A stretch of 64,000 nt of DNA from Aldrovandia affinis (lineage: Eukaryota > Chordata > Actinopteri > Notacanthiformes > Halosauridae): contig JAINUG010000021.1 of assembly GCA_029706075.1 (NCBI GenBank), forward strand, positions 1,313,318 through 1,377,317. The letters are read 5' to 3'. The position numbers were made by a program, and so were the translations under genes. A model generated the notes under the pieces. The model did no database searches. It saw nothing but the letters and a program-made list of their open reading frames with translations, and had not been told where the DNA came from. Below are positions 24,601 through 35,553 of this stretch, piece by piece. Each line of letters starts with the position of its first letter. The first letter of the stretch is position 1.

Positions 24601-26687
24601 ATAGAGCACTAAGGCAATGAGTTTACACTGAAATGGAAAGATTAACAGTGCACTAATTTGACTATACATCTTCCTTGTATATAAATTGGCCCATCTGTTT
24701 TAATCTCTTTACTGTACACACAATCCTTACATATAGCAGCTTTCATCATAAATTTAACAGATATACTGTACTTGACATTTCAGCCAGGTGTGTTTAACGC
24801 CACACTTATTCAAGGGTGATTGACCTCAATATTTCATGGAGGATCACACAAGAGTTGTACAGCTAATGTTAGCCTATTTAGTGGTAAGGCTATGCTCTTG
24901 TAATCGAGCAAGAAGCCATGCAGTTAGACTGGGCTCCCTTTGAGATTTTCATAAGAGGAATGTTCATTGCATTCCACTGGCAAATTAACAGATTTCTAAA
25001 TTAACATGGGGTTCATCTCCCCTCAAAACTTTAACAAGCCCATTTAATTGTAATCTTTCCAGGAAAGTTTAGTCACAAGTCTTTAAATAGTAGGCCTACT
25101 ACACCTACAGCAAGTCGATTGTAACGCCTTAACATTAAATGCTGGGATCCTAGGAGAACAATACAATTAATTATGCTTAATTGGCAACCGTAGATGTCTT
25201 AAGCTTCATTCAGCATGAGGCTTTGTGCAATATAGCTATTTATTAGCCTTTTTAGATGCTCCACCTTCTACTCTGCTCTCCAGGTACTTATCCAGCTCCG
25301 CCTCCCTCTTCACAGCTTCCGGAGATACCTTGGGCGCGCCAGGAAAGCAGATCAACACCACACTCATGTTGTCCCGGCTTCCCTGTTCCAGGAGGGGAGG
25401 GGAGGGGGGGGATAACCACTGGGTCATTACCAGTTCACATAACTGTTCAGGTCAAACTGGATTAGTCAACTGCACACACAAACCATCACACAACACAGCA
25501 GGTAGAGAGTGTGCATTTCGGCCAAATCAAATACTTTCATATACAATAACAGAGGACAAACAAAATGCATGTTAATGTCTAACGTATTCTAGATTAAACA
25601 ATGAAGTAATTGCTGTAGTTTAATCTAAATAGTAAAAGTACAAGTTAATACATAAAGTATACAGATCTGTAATTAGTGTGGTAATTTACTTATCTCATGT
25701 TAGGAAAAGGTTCAGTGATGAACTCTTGCATTATCAATGTTGGCTGTCTAATAAGATGTCACTGTCATTGTCAGTTAATATTACTGCGATTAACTTCTGG
25801 GTGTAATTATGTTTATCTTGTCAGTCAAAAATGCATGAATGAATTGGCCTTACCTTATACAAACAAGTGTCAACAATCTCATTGCAGACTTTCTCAAGAT
25901 CATCGGTCACCTCTAGCCTGGACCTGACAAAGTCACAGAGTTCTTCGTTGGCCATGACATCCCAGATGCCATCGCAGGCCAGGACAATGAACTCGTCATC
26001 AGACTGTGACCTCTCAATTTCGTACACCTCTGGTTCGGGAGAGACCAGCTGTTCCGTGGGGCCTTTCCCATGCACGCACTTGTAATCGAAGTCGCCCAAG
26101 GCCCGGGACACAGCCAATGAGCCGTTTACACGCTGGATCATTACCGAGCCACCGGCGTTCTGGATGCGCTCCTTCTCCAGCGGGTTGCTGGGCTTGTGGT
26201 CTTGTGTGAAGAAGTGCACCTTGCCACTGCGGCTGAGGAGGCCTCTGGAGTCCCCGCAGTTAATGAAATAGACGTGTTTGGGGGATATCATGACCCCAAC
26301 GGCCGTGGAACCGCTTCTGTCCACACCATGCTTCTTTTCAGAGATGGCCCGCATGTGCTCGTCTATCTGCAGGAAGCCTGTCCGGATGCCACTCTTCACG
26401 TTCTCTACAGAGGGCTCGTGGTCGCCCCCCCGGAAGTCGGGATTGTTGGTGATGTGCTCTAGCAAATGCTCGCAGCAGTACTTGGCCACCTGTGAGCCGG
26501 CGTGCCCGTCGTAAACGGCAAAAAAAGACCAGGGGTCGAGTCCGTGGGGGAGGCCAATGACTGCTGTGTGTGCATCCTCCATCTCCACCCTCCAGCCCTG
26601 CATGCTGCTGAGGCCGTAGCGCAAGCTGTTCCCGTCCCCGTGCACATTATGCTTCTCCATCTTTGGCTTGTCCAAAAACGCACCCAT
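18620..26687 (-). CDS. ppm1a: PPM1A, PP2C-alpha Ser/Thr phosphatase (5 coding exons)
   Basis: Metal-dependent (Mg/Mn) Ser/Thr protein phosphatase of the PPM/PP2C family; family members dephosphorylate stress-kinase, SMAD and AMPK targets in cytosol and nucleus. Coding exons, in transcript order: 26687-25854, 25382-25265, 21866-21755, 20707-20650, 18649-18620 (TAA). Phases fit throughout (834+118+112+58+30 nt = 383 residues; human has 382). Visible residues at human positions: Gly2 (MGAF, myristoylation site), R33, E37/D38, D60-G61-H62 in [10 protein letters not shown]146 in NCGDSRG, D239 in LACDGIWDV and D282 in SRDNMS, so the metal site is complete. The C-terminus ends ...DDMW as in mammals. 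The ATG has A at -3 and G at +4 and lies 17 nt inside the exon, whose acceptor is at 26705. The exon 25382-25265 donor (GTGGAG) is weak and the last exon has a stronger upstream acceptor, so alternative C-termini are possible (see findings). Identity is certain; the paralogue (a or b) cannot be told. Confidence 0.97.
18727..18760 (-). promoter_or_regulatory. ppm1a: Alternative upstream acceptor of the last PPM1A exon
   Basis: On the minus strand a very C-rich pyrimidine tract (18732-18755) ends in CCTCAG, with the exon side beginning at 18727. This is a stronger acceptor than the family-consistent one (CGTAAAG, exon from 18649). Its use would add 78 nt in frame without a stop, giving 409 residues. 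The same tract read on the plus strand is a G-quadruplex-type sequence. Confidence 0.45.
22387..25235 (-). other. PPM1A intron, or long 3' UTR of the short isoform
   Basis: This stretch of 2.8 kb is AT-rich and has no recognisable exon or intact transposon. It contains a T-rich tract (24198-24234), a (GCT)n run (about 24302-24320) and a minus-strand AATAAA at 22387-22392. It is certainly intronic for the full-length PPM1A transcript and may double as the 3' UTR of the read-through form. No other gene is seen in it. Confidence 0.35.
25236..25382 (-). other. ppm1a: PPM1A exon with read-through form (short isoform candidate)
   Basis: If the weak donor at 25264 (GTGGAG) is not used, the frame continues past RVE for nine codons (GGASKKANK) to a TAG at 25236-25238, giving a 326-residue protein. 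From memory, human PPM1A has a short alpha-2 isoform of about 324 residues that diverges at the same place, so this may be its counterpart. The canonical splice joins G|AG to encode EIIKK in exon 21866-21755. Which form is used cannot be read from DNA. Confidence 0.4.
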
Positions 26688-27925
26688 TTTTGCCTTCCTC
26701 TAATCTGGATGCGGGAATAAAAATATATATTCCCATTCATTAGTAACAATTCAAAGTTTGCTCGAAGATCAAACAGGTTAAAAATAAGTTTTGAGTTCAG
26801 AAAGATTTCACAACAATGGGTATGCACATATAGGTAGCACGTTTTTTGTTAATATCATGGAAGCACCAAATTAGAATTACAAAACTGGGCTGAACAAAAT
26901 TACATTATATCATGATATAAAACTCTTTATTGAAAGGTCACTTCCTTGCATTAATGGGAATAGAAGACAAAATATATATATAAATACATATACAACACAA
27001 AATCATACGAACACGATTTACAACATTCAAATTCAAATTAATGTTTATATACGTCAACCTAAAAACAACTAGACACTTACTTAAAATACACATCTTTTAC
27101 CTTAACAAGACAAGCAAAACGGACCAAAATCGTGAAGTTAAGCGTTTGACTTAAATAACGTTAACTACATTCTGCAAACAACTTTTAGTAACAAATAGCG
27201 TTCCTATAACTAGCAGCCCCGATTTAGTGCCCTTTACAATCTCTTGTTAACTTAACTTGGGCTAGCTAGCTAAGATCACTCAGGTTTTACTACTAGTTCA
27301 ATTATCTAGCAAGCCATTTACAGTCGAAAAATTGCAACGCACGTATTACCTGCTACTAACTTAAGTTAGCACACTAGTCAACGAGCTGCTCTAACTCGTT
27401 ACTGTCACACCGGTCACATAGTCGGACAGCATTCACAACACAGTGAGGCCAAATTCACTACATCATATTGGTCGAGCTAACGACAGACAGCAAGGTAACG
27501 TTCGCTAGCTATACAATAGCCAACCCAACGTTACCCAAATCGCAATAAAATACACAGCTAAATAGACCAGGTATATAATACGTTACTCGAGATATTAGCA
27601 AGCTAGCCAAATATAATAGGTGCACGAACGTTAAATGTTGTCGGCTAATTAGCCACTAACAACCTAGCTAGCTACTTGGCAAGTCAGCAAAATCGAGTAC
27701 GGTTCTAACCGTTTCCCATCGATCTAACCATCTCGTTACTGGCCAAGCCACAACGCAGGGATAAACAAACACCCTGCGTCGCAAAGGCCTCGGACCTCCC
27801 GTCCTCTAAGGCCTAAGCGCCCCCCTTATTTACACGGCCTAACCTCTAACGTTACTTGCATTCCCTCGCTGAGTGACATCGTTATTTATAAATGTGCATT
27901 GTAGGCAGAGCCCATTGTAACTTAC

Positions 27926-28160
27926 CAATATCCGAAAAGAGCTCTGAGGTATAAAAAAACAAACAAAGGCGGCGGGTAGAAGCAGGAATAGCTAGCTACC
28001 GGGAACAGAAACACCGAAGAAGAGATGGCTGGCTGGCTGGCTAGCTAGCTAGCTAGCTAGCTAGAGGCATAGAGCAAGCGATAGTGAGGGGGAGAAATCG
28101 CTTTTCATTGCATTCAGACTGAAAAAGAGAGCAACTCTCCGTTCTGAGTGAACCAGGGAT
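27926..28160 (-). other. ppm1a: PPM1A 5' non-coding exon and promoter region
   Basis: A minus-strand splice donor (TTG|GTAAG, exon end at 27926) lies 1.2 kb upstream of the first coding exon, whose acceptor is at 26705. The exon's 5' edge is not visible; I place it near 28.16 kb by analogy with promoter position. The exon contains a (CTAG)n/(GGCT)n tract at 28026-28064. The surrounding 27.2-28.4 kb has more CpG than the flanks and many GCTAGC and AACGTT palindromes. No TATA box is evident. Confidence 0.5.
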
Positions 28161-28199
28161 GCATTACTTTCATCTGTAAGACGACGGAAAAAAATATTT

Positions 28200-29844
28200 G
28201 TTAAGACCATTAATGTATCGTTGTTTTTAGGCCGGTGTGTTTAGATGAAAAGCCCCGAACGTCAGCGCGCTACCCCAGCCTCCCCGTGAGAGAGCTTGCA
28301 CCTAACAACCTAATAACGACAGCTCAGGGACCCGGATGTACATACAGGTTGCCTGCTTAAAAGAATGACATCATCAGAACTGAATAGAAATGGTAGGTAG
28401 ATGCGAGGTCCGAAGAGCATCGCACACGGTGTCAGCAGAAGTCAAACATTAGCTAGCATTTTCTTTGCCAATATGTACTGGACTTGCTGAAGCTATAGTG
28501 AGATCGACGTGCAACTATTGACGCACGCTGTAAAAGCGAAATTGTGTTTAACAACATATTTAAGGTTCCAAAGTTTATATGCATAATAAGTCACGAAATG
28601 AATGACATCTATTGCAAATAAATACAACGCTCATTCAAATCATACAAATATAACCAATCGATACGGCATCAATGAGATTACCAATGCGAGTATGCATATT
28701 TTGAACAGATACCGTTGTAGCAATACAATTAATAAAATGACTGTACCTGCTATGTGAGCTAGTAAGATTCTGCACATCTTTACCAGAAATGATGAGTGAG
28801 GGAGAACATCCCTCAGATTAAGCCAACCCACGTTGTCCTATTTACATTAACTTTTGTAATTGTACAAGATGTTCTGTTAAGAATTGTTATGAAGTAGATT
28901 TACAGAGATTCAAGAGTTTTCTTACAAGCAAGAAGTACAATACATCTCATCATAATGTTGAGATCGCGGTGTTGACCGGTCTATTTAATAATACAATGAC
29001 AGAAACATGCATCTCCTTAAGACAAATAAAATACAAAAAAGAACAACAACAACAATTAAACATAGTTGGTGTGTAATATTACAGTATATATTATTCAGTA
29101 ATAATAATAATTCAGCATAAAACATGCAAGTAAAAATGCGTATTGGGAAAGCCTACTCAGTACATTCAAGAATGATAAAGTAGAATTAACAACAATCACT
29201 ACTATACTTTTACTTGTCTATTACACTCAAGACTACATAGCATTAAACATGACTTGAGTAGTTATTGATTTGTAAGTCGCAGCTGAAGTTATTCATATTT
29301 ATTTCGGATATGCAGCAAATACTTCCTGCATGGAATTTGCGTACTGGCGGAAGTTTATAAAGTTGTTGATGTGTTCCGGGTCAAATACTCCTGTGTCGAG
29401 GAATTGTAGTAACATTAGCACCTGCAGATGCACAGGTTCGATTGTTTTGTTGTGACACCAATAATTTACATTATTCATTGCTAATAGGATGTGCTAGCTA
29501 GCAGTTCTCACAAAGTAACGTTAGCTGTTAAGGTTGTTACGTAGAAATGAATCACTTTTTATTGGAAAGTAGGCTGAATTGGAATGGTGCTTGTTGTTTT
29601 GATAGCTATGAATTTAAATTAGCTGTCGTTTGGAACAGAACTAGTAAGTACGCTATTTATCCACACAGGCATATGCTGTTTGCCCAAGGTTACAGTAAAA
29701 CAACGTAAATTAACCCACTCGATGTATGTCTTGATTATTACATTGGTGCCCTTTCGGGATGGTGCAGATCAGCTAACTAGCGTTAGCTAAATCTGTATCA
29801 ATGTCGCAGTTGCATTTCATAGGTGATCTACAAGCCGCCATTCA
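28200..29844. promoter_or_regulatory. Divergent PPM1A/DHRS7 intergenic promoter region
   Basis: The two genes start head to head about 1.5 kb apart. On the DHRS7 side, ETS-like cores (CTTCCTG, GCGGAAGT) lie near 29325-29355, and GCTAGC/AACGTT-type palindromes near 29494-29524 and 29777. On the PPM1A side, CpG-containing sequence runs through 28230-28320. The middle (28500-29300) is AT-rich and shows nothing specific. Transcription start sites are inferred from exon positions only. Confidence 0.45.
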
Positions 29845-32800
29845 ATGGATTTAAGTGTGACATCCGTGCTGTACCTCGGCGCCTTGCTTTACGTCGTCGT
29901 GCAGCTGGTTCGTTTTATCCGTGCGGATTCCGATTTTACCATGCTATGGGCTGTCGCGTTTGGATACAAACCAGGTATTGCCCCCCTGCTTGTGCCTGTA
30001 CCACGTACTGCCTTGGTAACAAACAGTAAACAGTAAAAGAAGATGGATGTATATTTCAAAATTGTGAAATTAAAAAGGGGAAGGTAAAAGTAGGTTATGT
30101 AGAAACGAATTGTTGTGCAATATAATAGCACAACAATAATAAAGTGGTTCTGTGTGGTTGGCAACGCTTAGGTTGTGGGTTTAATTCCCACTGGGAACAC
30201 ATATACTGAAAAATGTATGCATTCACTACTGTAAGTCGCTTTGGATAAAAGCATCTGCTAAATGGCATATAAAATATGTTTGTAGCTAGCTGATTACAAT
30301 TATGCATGTTGTTCGATACTGTGTTCGGCGGTTGGTCTGTAGGGTAAAGTTAATATATTTTCCAGGTTGGTATCCGTTTCACCACATCCCTCCCACATAA
30401 GCAGCCTCTGCTTATGACAGACAGTGACATTGCTGACACGAAGGCACCATTGCTCATTTATACTGTGGAGCACTGGGTGTTCTCAGTCTGTCCAGACACA
30501 GACATTAACAGCACAGCAAGGGAGGACCCAGTGGGGAGTGGAAACACTGACCCTTTGTCACACCGGGAAACAGTGTTTGCAGTTAAACTGGCCTCACATG
30601 GCACAGCTCCACGACGCCATCAAATGCAGGCATGTTTGCGATGCTGCAATTTTTGTGTACTAGTATGTCCCTGAATGGAACCAGAGGCACGGTGGTGTTG
30701 TGTGAAAGCTAGTAAACTGGTGTGAGGTTCTGTACATTGTATTGGATATTCACTAAGATGATGTATATTATTTTCATATCACACACATTTATCAACAGGT
30801 GTTGATTCAGGTGGAGGGCATGGAGCAACACATATGTCTGTGTTGTATGTTAAGCATACAGTGATTGTTAGATTATGGGTCATGTGGTGGAACATAAATA
30901 CACCATTTGATTAGCAAAGCACAGTGTTAATTGCAATATTTACCACCTTGACAATCTTTCAAGTGGTTGAACCAACCAAATCATGCGGTTTCTGATTTGA
31001 TGGCTGTGCTTTTCTGTGTAGAGAAAAGACTGCGAGGGAAGGTGGTCTGGATCACTGGGGCCTCAAGTGGTATTGGGGAGGAGCTGGCCTATCAACTGTC
31101 CAGACTGGGGGCTCGCCTGATTTTGTCTTCCCGCCGAGAGGACGAGTTGGAGAGGGTGAAGGGCTGCTGTTTGTGTGGGTAGAAGCTCACTTGAATGTAG
31201 TACGGTCTGCAAATTACACCATCTCCATACATGCCAAGCAGTCACTTAACATTACTTCAGTACCAACAAACATGCTGTGCAAACTCATATTCAACCTGAC
31301 CTTTTGTAACCTTTTGTATGCCCTGGGAGATGCTCCCTGTAAGGGTACCAGATGTCTTTATGTCTCTCCAGCTCATTGTGTAAATATACTTTTTTACTCT
31401 TAATGAATAAGGGCTTGCTCTCAAAATTTGCACCAGGCGCAGACGGCATCTAGTAGGTACTGTGCTCTGATTGCATTGCACACCACTGTTGTGTCCTTTT
31501 CACTGGGGGATGTGCGAATACATCAATGCATCACTTTTATAATTGCAAATGTGAGTGTTTCCCCCACCTCTCCAATGATGAAGGCAAAACACTGTTCTGC
31601 TTTTTATTTGTAGCGTACAGCAGCTTGCAAGAAGAGGATATTCTTGTTCTTCCTCTTGATTTGCTTGAGAGAGCATCTCATGAAGCAAAAGTGAAAACTG
31701 CCATAGCGCACTTCGGCAATGTAAGGTTCAGGAATTTAAATAAATAAATAAGCAGTTTATTTCCCCACCTTCTTCTTCCAATGATTTAATGAATGGATTT
31801 CATGTCTGAAGTTAAATTGGATGAATATTCATTAGATTAACTGTACAATTAAGGTTTGATGAGTTACAGAGAGTAATGCTGAATAAGTATATGCTCTAAA
31901 ATGGCATATGTTTATGTTGTACCTAATATATTTGACAGGAAACCTCATTAGGGGTAAGTACATAGCTAAATTATGACATGCTAATATCTATCATCAAATA
32001 ATCATTTAAACGTGTCTTATTGTTTCAACTCTGCCTATTCTGTTCCCTAACACATCTGATATTGTCACTGTCAATTACAGTTACAACAGCTAATAATCGT
32101 TCATGTTTTCTTAGTGTAGCCTATTTCACAACTCGTTTCTTTCCACCTAGCTCTCTTTTCCCATATTGGTTAACTCAGTGGCAGGAAACCTCATGGCCCA
32201 ACTCTGCAACTCACACCCATACAGTTCACTACACACTCCTGCATGCACTGCCACATCTCTATCTGGTCGCTGTATCAATCATTACTTACATCATGAGTTT
32301 TCACTGGGTGATTTAAACTGTCTGACAGTGAATAAATTGTTAACTAATCTATATCCCTGCTACAAACACAAGAGAGCAAGGTGGTGTGATGTTTGTGTGT
32401 AATCTTTCTCCTCCCTGCACTCTAAAGTCCAGGATCCTTTGGCCCTCAGCCTGTATTGCTTTGTTTTCAAGGCCCTCCTTGTAACCTCAGCTAAGTTCAG
32501 CAATTAATGATTGAATTGCAATGCATCTGTAAGGGTAGTGAATCTAAGCAGGCTCTGTGTGTGTGTGTGTGTGTGTGTGTAGATCGACATCCTGATTAAC
32601 AATGGGGGACGCAGCCAGCGCTCCCTGTGCCTGGAGACCAGTGTGGACGTGTACCAGGCGCTGATGGACATCAACTTCCTGGGCACAGTGTCACTTACCC
32701 AGCAGGTGCTACCGTACATGACGCAGCGTGGGACCGGTGCCGTGGTGACAGTCAGCAGTGTGGCGGGGTTGGTAGGGGTACCACTGTCCACTGGATACGC

Positions 32801-35493
32801 TGCGAGTAAACATGCCTTGCAGGTGAGGCACGTGGGCCAACAGCCAGCCGAGCTTCTGATTCGTTCAGGCAACATGGGCTATGCCCTAAAACTGTTCCAT
32901 TTGAACATTTTAGACATTCTCACCTGCACTCTCAAGAGTTAAGTCCAGTTCCCTAACCACTATACGAAAGTGTTGACATGTTCATTTCAGGCAGGGGCTC
33001 AGGTTTGGGGAAGAATCGACCATCAACTTCCAGAACACCTTTTAAGTGAAGCCAGTCCCCCTTACTTTTAAGCGGCTGCATCAAAGCAATTCCAAGTATG
33101 CTTTTGTAGACATCAGTGGGGTGATGCGTGTTAATGTCTTCTCTGCAGGGTTTTTTCAATTCCCTGCGCACAGAGATGACAGACTACCCCGGAATCACCA
33201 TCAGCACAGTGTGTCCGGGGCCAGTGCAGTCACAGATCGTCCACAATGCTTTCACAGAGCAACTAGGCAGGGTATGTTCAGCTCATTGTTTTTTAACACT
33301 TGGATGCATTGAAACCATCACGGTACTGTGTTCCCAAATCTGCACAGGGGTTGGGATGTAATGGCAGTATTTCGGAGCATGTGGCTCAAGCACCACTGAA
33401 GACGTATATTAGCACATTCGCCTTTGGGTCATGAATCCTTTCTTGCCCTTTTCAGCCTATGCTTGCAGCCGCGGACCAGCAGCACAAGATGCCAACCTCT
33501 CGATGTGCCCGTCTCATCTTGGTGGGCATGGCCAATCAGATCAAAGAAATGTGGATCGCCCATCAGCCCTTTCTTATCTTTTTCTACTTGTGGCAGTACA
33601 CACCCACATTGGCCTGGGCCCTCACAGACATGCTGGGCAGGAGGAGGGTGCAGAACTTCAAGGCGGGACTGGTGTGTACAGTATTTGCTGATACATACAT
33701 CATCTGTGATTTAATCTTAACGTCAGTGCGAAATCGTCTTGCTGAAAGATCCATTCGTGGCCAAGTTTCAGCTTCACTGATCAATTATATTAGTATAAAA
33801 GCATATATTATATATATATATTTTATTTTTTTTATTTAATTGAGCATACAATACATCTCATTACCTGTATTGTTTATTTTATACAGCCTTGTATGCTCAT
33901 CTTTTTCATGGGTGTGAATCATTTGAGGGTACTGAGTGTCCAGACTCTCAGTAACACAGTAACAAACATCCATAGTAACATGTCAAGCTGATTAGTCTAT
34001 ATATATATGTACTAGAGTATTCTTTGTAATTCAGAGAATGCACTGTTCGAGCAGTGAGGGAGAATAGGCAGCTGCTCCCTTGGGGAAGGCTGGCCATCAT
34101 AAAGCCCCTCTCCAAATGACCATAATCCAGCAGCTGGTCGCTTTTCTGGGGGCTAGAGCAGCCAAGTCTAAAATACCAGCTGTCAGGCATGTAGGGGTTC
34201 ATACAATAGCTCACTGAGTAGCCCGCACATCTCTTCTGAATTGCAGCCAGGGTTAGCCTAGCCTCAGCCTTCTATTAATTAACCAAACCAACAGCCAAGG
34301 AAATACTTATTTCAAAGAGTTGATATTTCTTTCCCACCAAAAATACCTGAACTGAAATACAGTACAGCTGTGGACCACTGCCCACAATCAACACCAATGA
34401 GCATGCTACAAAATGATATGAAGCTTGTTGCCTTTGGCCATTCACATATCAGGGCAATGCCAAAATTGAAAGTCAACATTTCATGCTTGCTGCATAGTTT
34501 ATTTAAAATTGAATATTCAAATTTTGAGGAAAACCAGGAAGAGTTCATGGCTGCCGTGCAGTATATATATATATATATATACACAAGTACTTTAGGTGAT
34601 GTGCTCCTTACAGACTTAGTTCAGATCTCCACAGTTAGTTAATCCAACCAGTCAACTTAACACGTGGTTCTCATACATGAAAGCACAAAATGCCTGGTTT
34701 CAATTGCAAAGTCAAATAAATTTTGCCAGTCCGCCAAAGCAACCTGAAAAGGTTTGGTCTTGTGGCCTTATCTGAAGCTGGCCTTTCCATTCAAGCCTAC
34801 GGAGGTGGGCAGCAAGAGCAGTCAGTCACATTAAACGCTTGAGAAGGACAAGTCAGCACGTCAGACACTATTTAGGGTGACTTCACAGCAGCTGGGCCTT
34901 CAGCTGTTCCTGACCATGCACAGTCTGCGGAAAGGGTTAACCAGGGCGTGGCAGTGAGCATGACAGCTTCCTGGTGGCAGTGTCCACCATATCTGGTCAG
35001 TGCTGGGTAGTGACAGCTGAAGCCATGTGCTGTGTGACCAGAGGGGTGGGGGTCAAGGGAGTCACACAATGCCATTCACACACTCCCAAGATACTATGTG
35101 TGAGGAATGCTTTGCGGGGGATTTCTGGTACGGCTGACCAGAGAATATGTACAGTGGGTATAAAAAGTATTCACCCACTTTGGCATTTTTCACATTTTAT
35201 TTTCTTACTCCATGGAATCAAAATGGATTTAATTGGGATTTCTTGCCACTGACCAACACAAAATACTCTATAATGTAAAAAAACAACTCTTAATGCATTT
35301 TCTTAATTACAAATAGAAAACAGACAAATACTTTGAATACATTTTATACCCACTGTATATCGACAATGTGTGCTCTGTTGCCATTATCTGTAAATCGTAT
35401 TGCTCTGACCAATGAAAGCAGTTTGTAAGATGTTTTTCTCTTTTGCAGGATGCCGACTCTGCTTACTTTAGTAAGCCCAAGAAGACCTACTGA
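29845..35493 (+). CDS. dhrs7: DHRS7, membrane-anchored short-chain dehydrogenase/reductase (7 exons)
   Basis: NAD(P)H-dependent oxidoreductase of the classical SDR family; mammalian DHRS7 is an ER-membrane carbonyl/steroid/retinoid reductase. Exons: 29845-29974, 31022-31178, 31621-31720, 32583-32822, 33149-33271, 33456-33671, 35449-35493 (TGA). Total 1011 nt, 336 residues (human 339). An N-terminal hydrophobic anchor (about residues 8-25) is followed by the Rossmann motif TGASSGIG (55-62), NNGG (135-138), N160, S188 in VTVSSVAG and Y201/K205 in YAASK: the full N-S-Y-K set. CPGPVQ follows in exon 5. The start (CAATGG context) gives the expected anchor. I placed the exon 2/3 junction to keep ELERVK...SLQEEDILV at the human spacing; its acceptor is ACAG at 31617-31620. 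The exon 4 acceptor has a (TG)12 run instead of a normal pyrimidine tract. The start faces PPM1A. Identity is certain. Confidence 0.96.
30144..30276 (+). repeat. SINE, tRNA-derived, L2-type tail (in DHRS7 intron 1)
   Basis: A B-box-like GGTTTAATTCCC (about 30178-30189) is followed by a short body and the tail hairpin GCTTTGGATAAAAGC at 30238-30252, then TCTGCTAAATGGCAT. The tail matches the L2 LINE at 58.7 kb, so the SINE was probably mobilised by that LINE's reverse transcriptase. The 5' half of the tRNA head is poorly preserved. Confidence 0.7.
32556..32580 (+). repeat. (TG)12 tract at the DHRS7 exon 4 acceptor
   Basis: TG repeats run directly into the AG at 32581-32582, ahead of exon 4 (ATCGACATC). 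Upstream pyrimidines are sparse (only GGCTC precedes the run), so the TG run stands where the pyrimidine tract should be. Confidence 0.95.
35150..35357. mobile_element. TA-flanked MITE, 208 bp (DHRS7 intron 6)
   Basis: The end TACAGTGGGTATAAAA (35150-35165) is exactly inverted at 35342-35357; extending to 23 nt per side gives 22 matches. The ends are TA, as for Tc1/mariner. There is no coding capacity. It lies 91 bp upstream of the last DHRS7 exon. Confidence 0.9.
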
Positions 35494-35553
35494 AGTGTAC
35501 TTTATCAATTGTATTTTTCTAAGGGTTTCTAAAGCTCATATCACAGCATAAGG

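Noticed and set aside
25821..25853. Open extension of the first PPM1A coding exon past 25854 ([10 protein letters not shown])
   Set aside because: The donor AAG|GTAAGG is strong and the next exon (GSRDNM) is needed for catalytic D282.
31022..31180. DHRS7 exon 2 ending at the earlier GTGAAG donor (near 31156)
   Set aside because: It would break the frame with exon 3 and shorten the loop; the donor at 31179 with acceptor 31620 restores human-like spacing.
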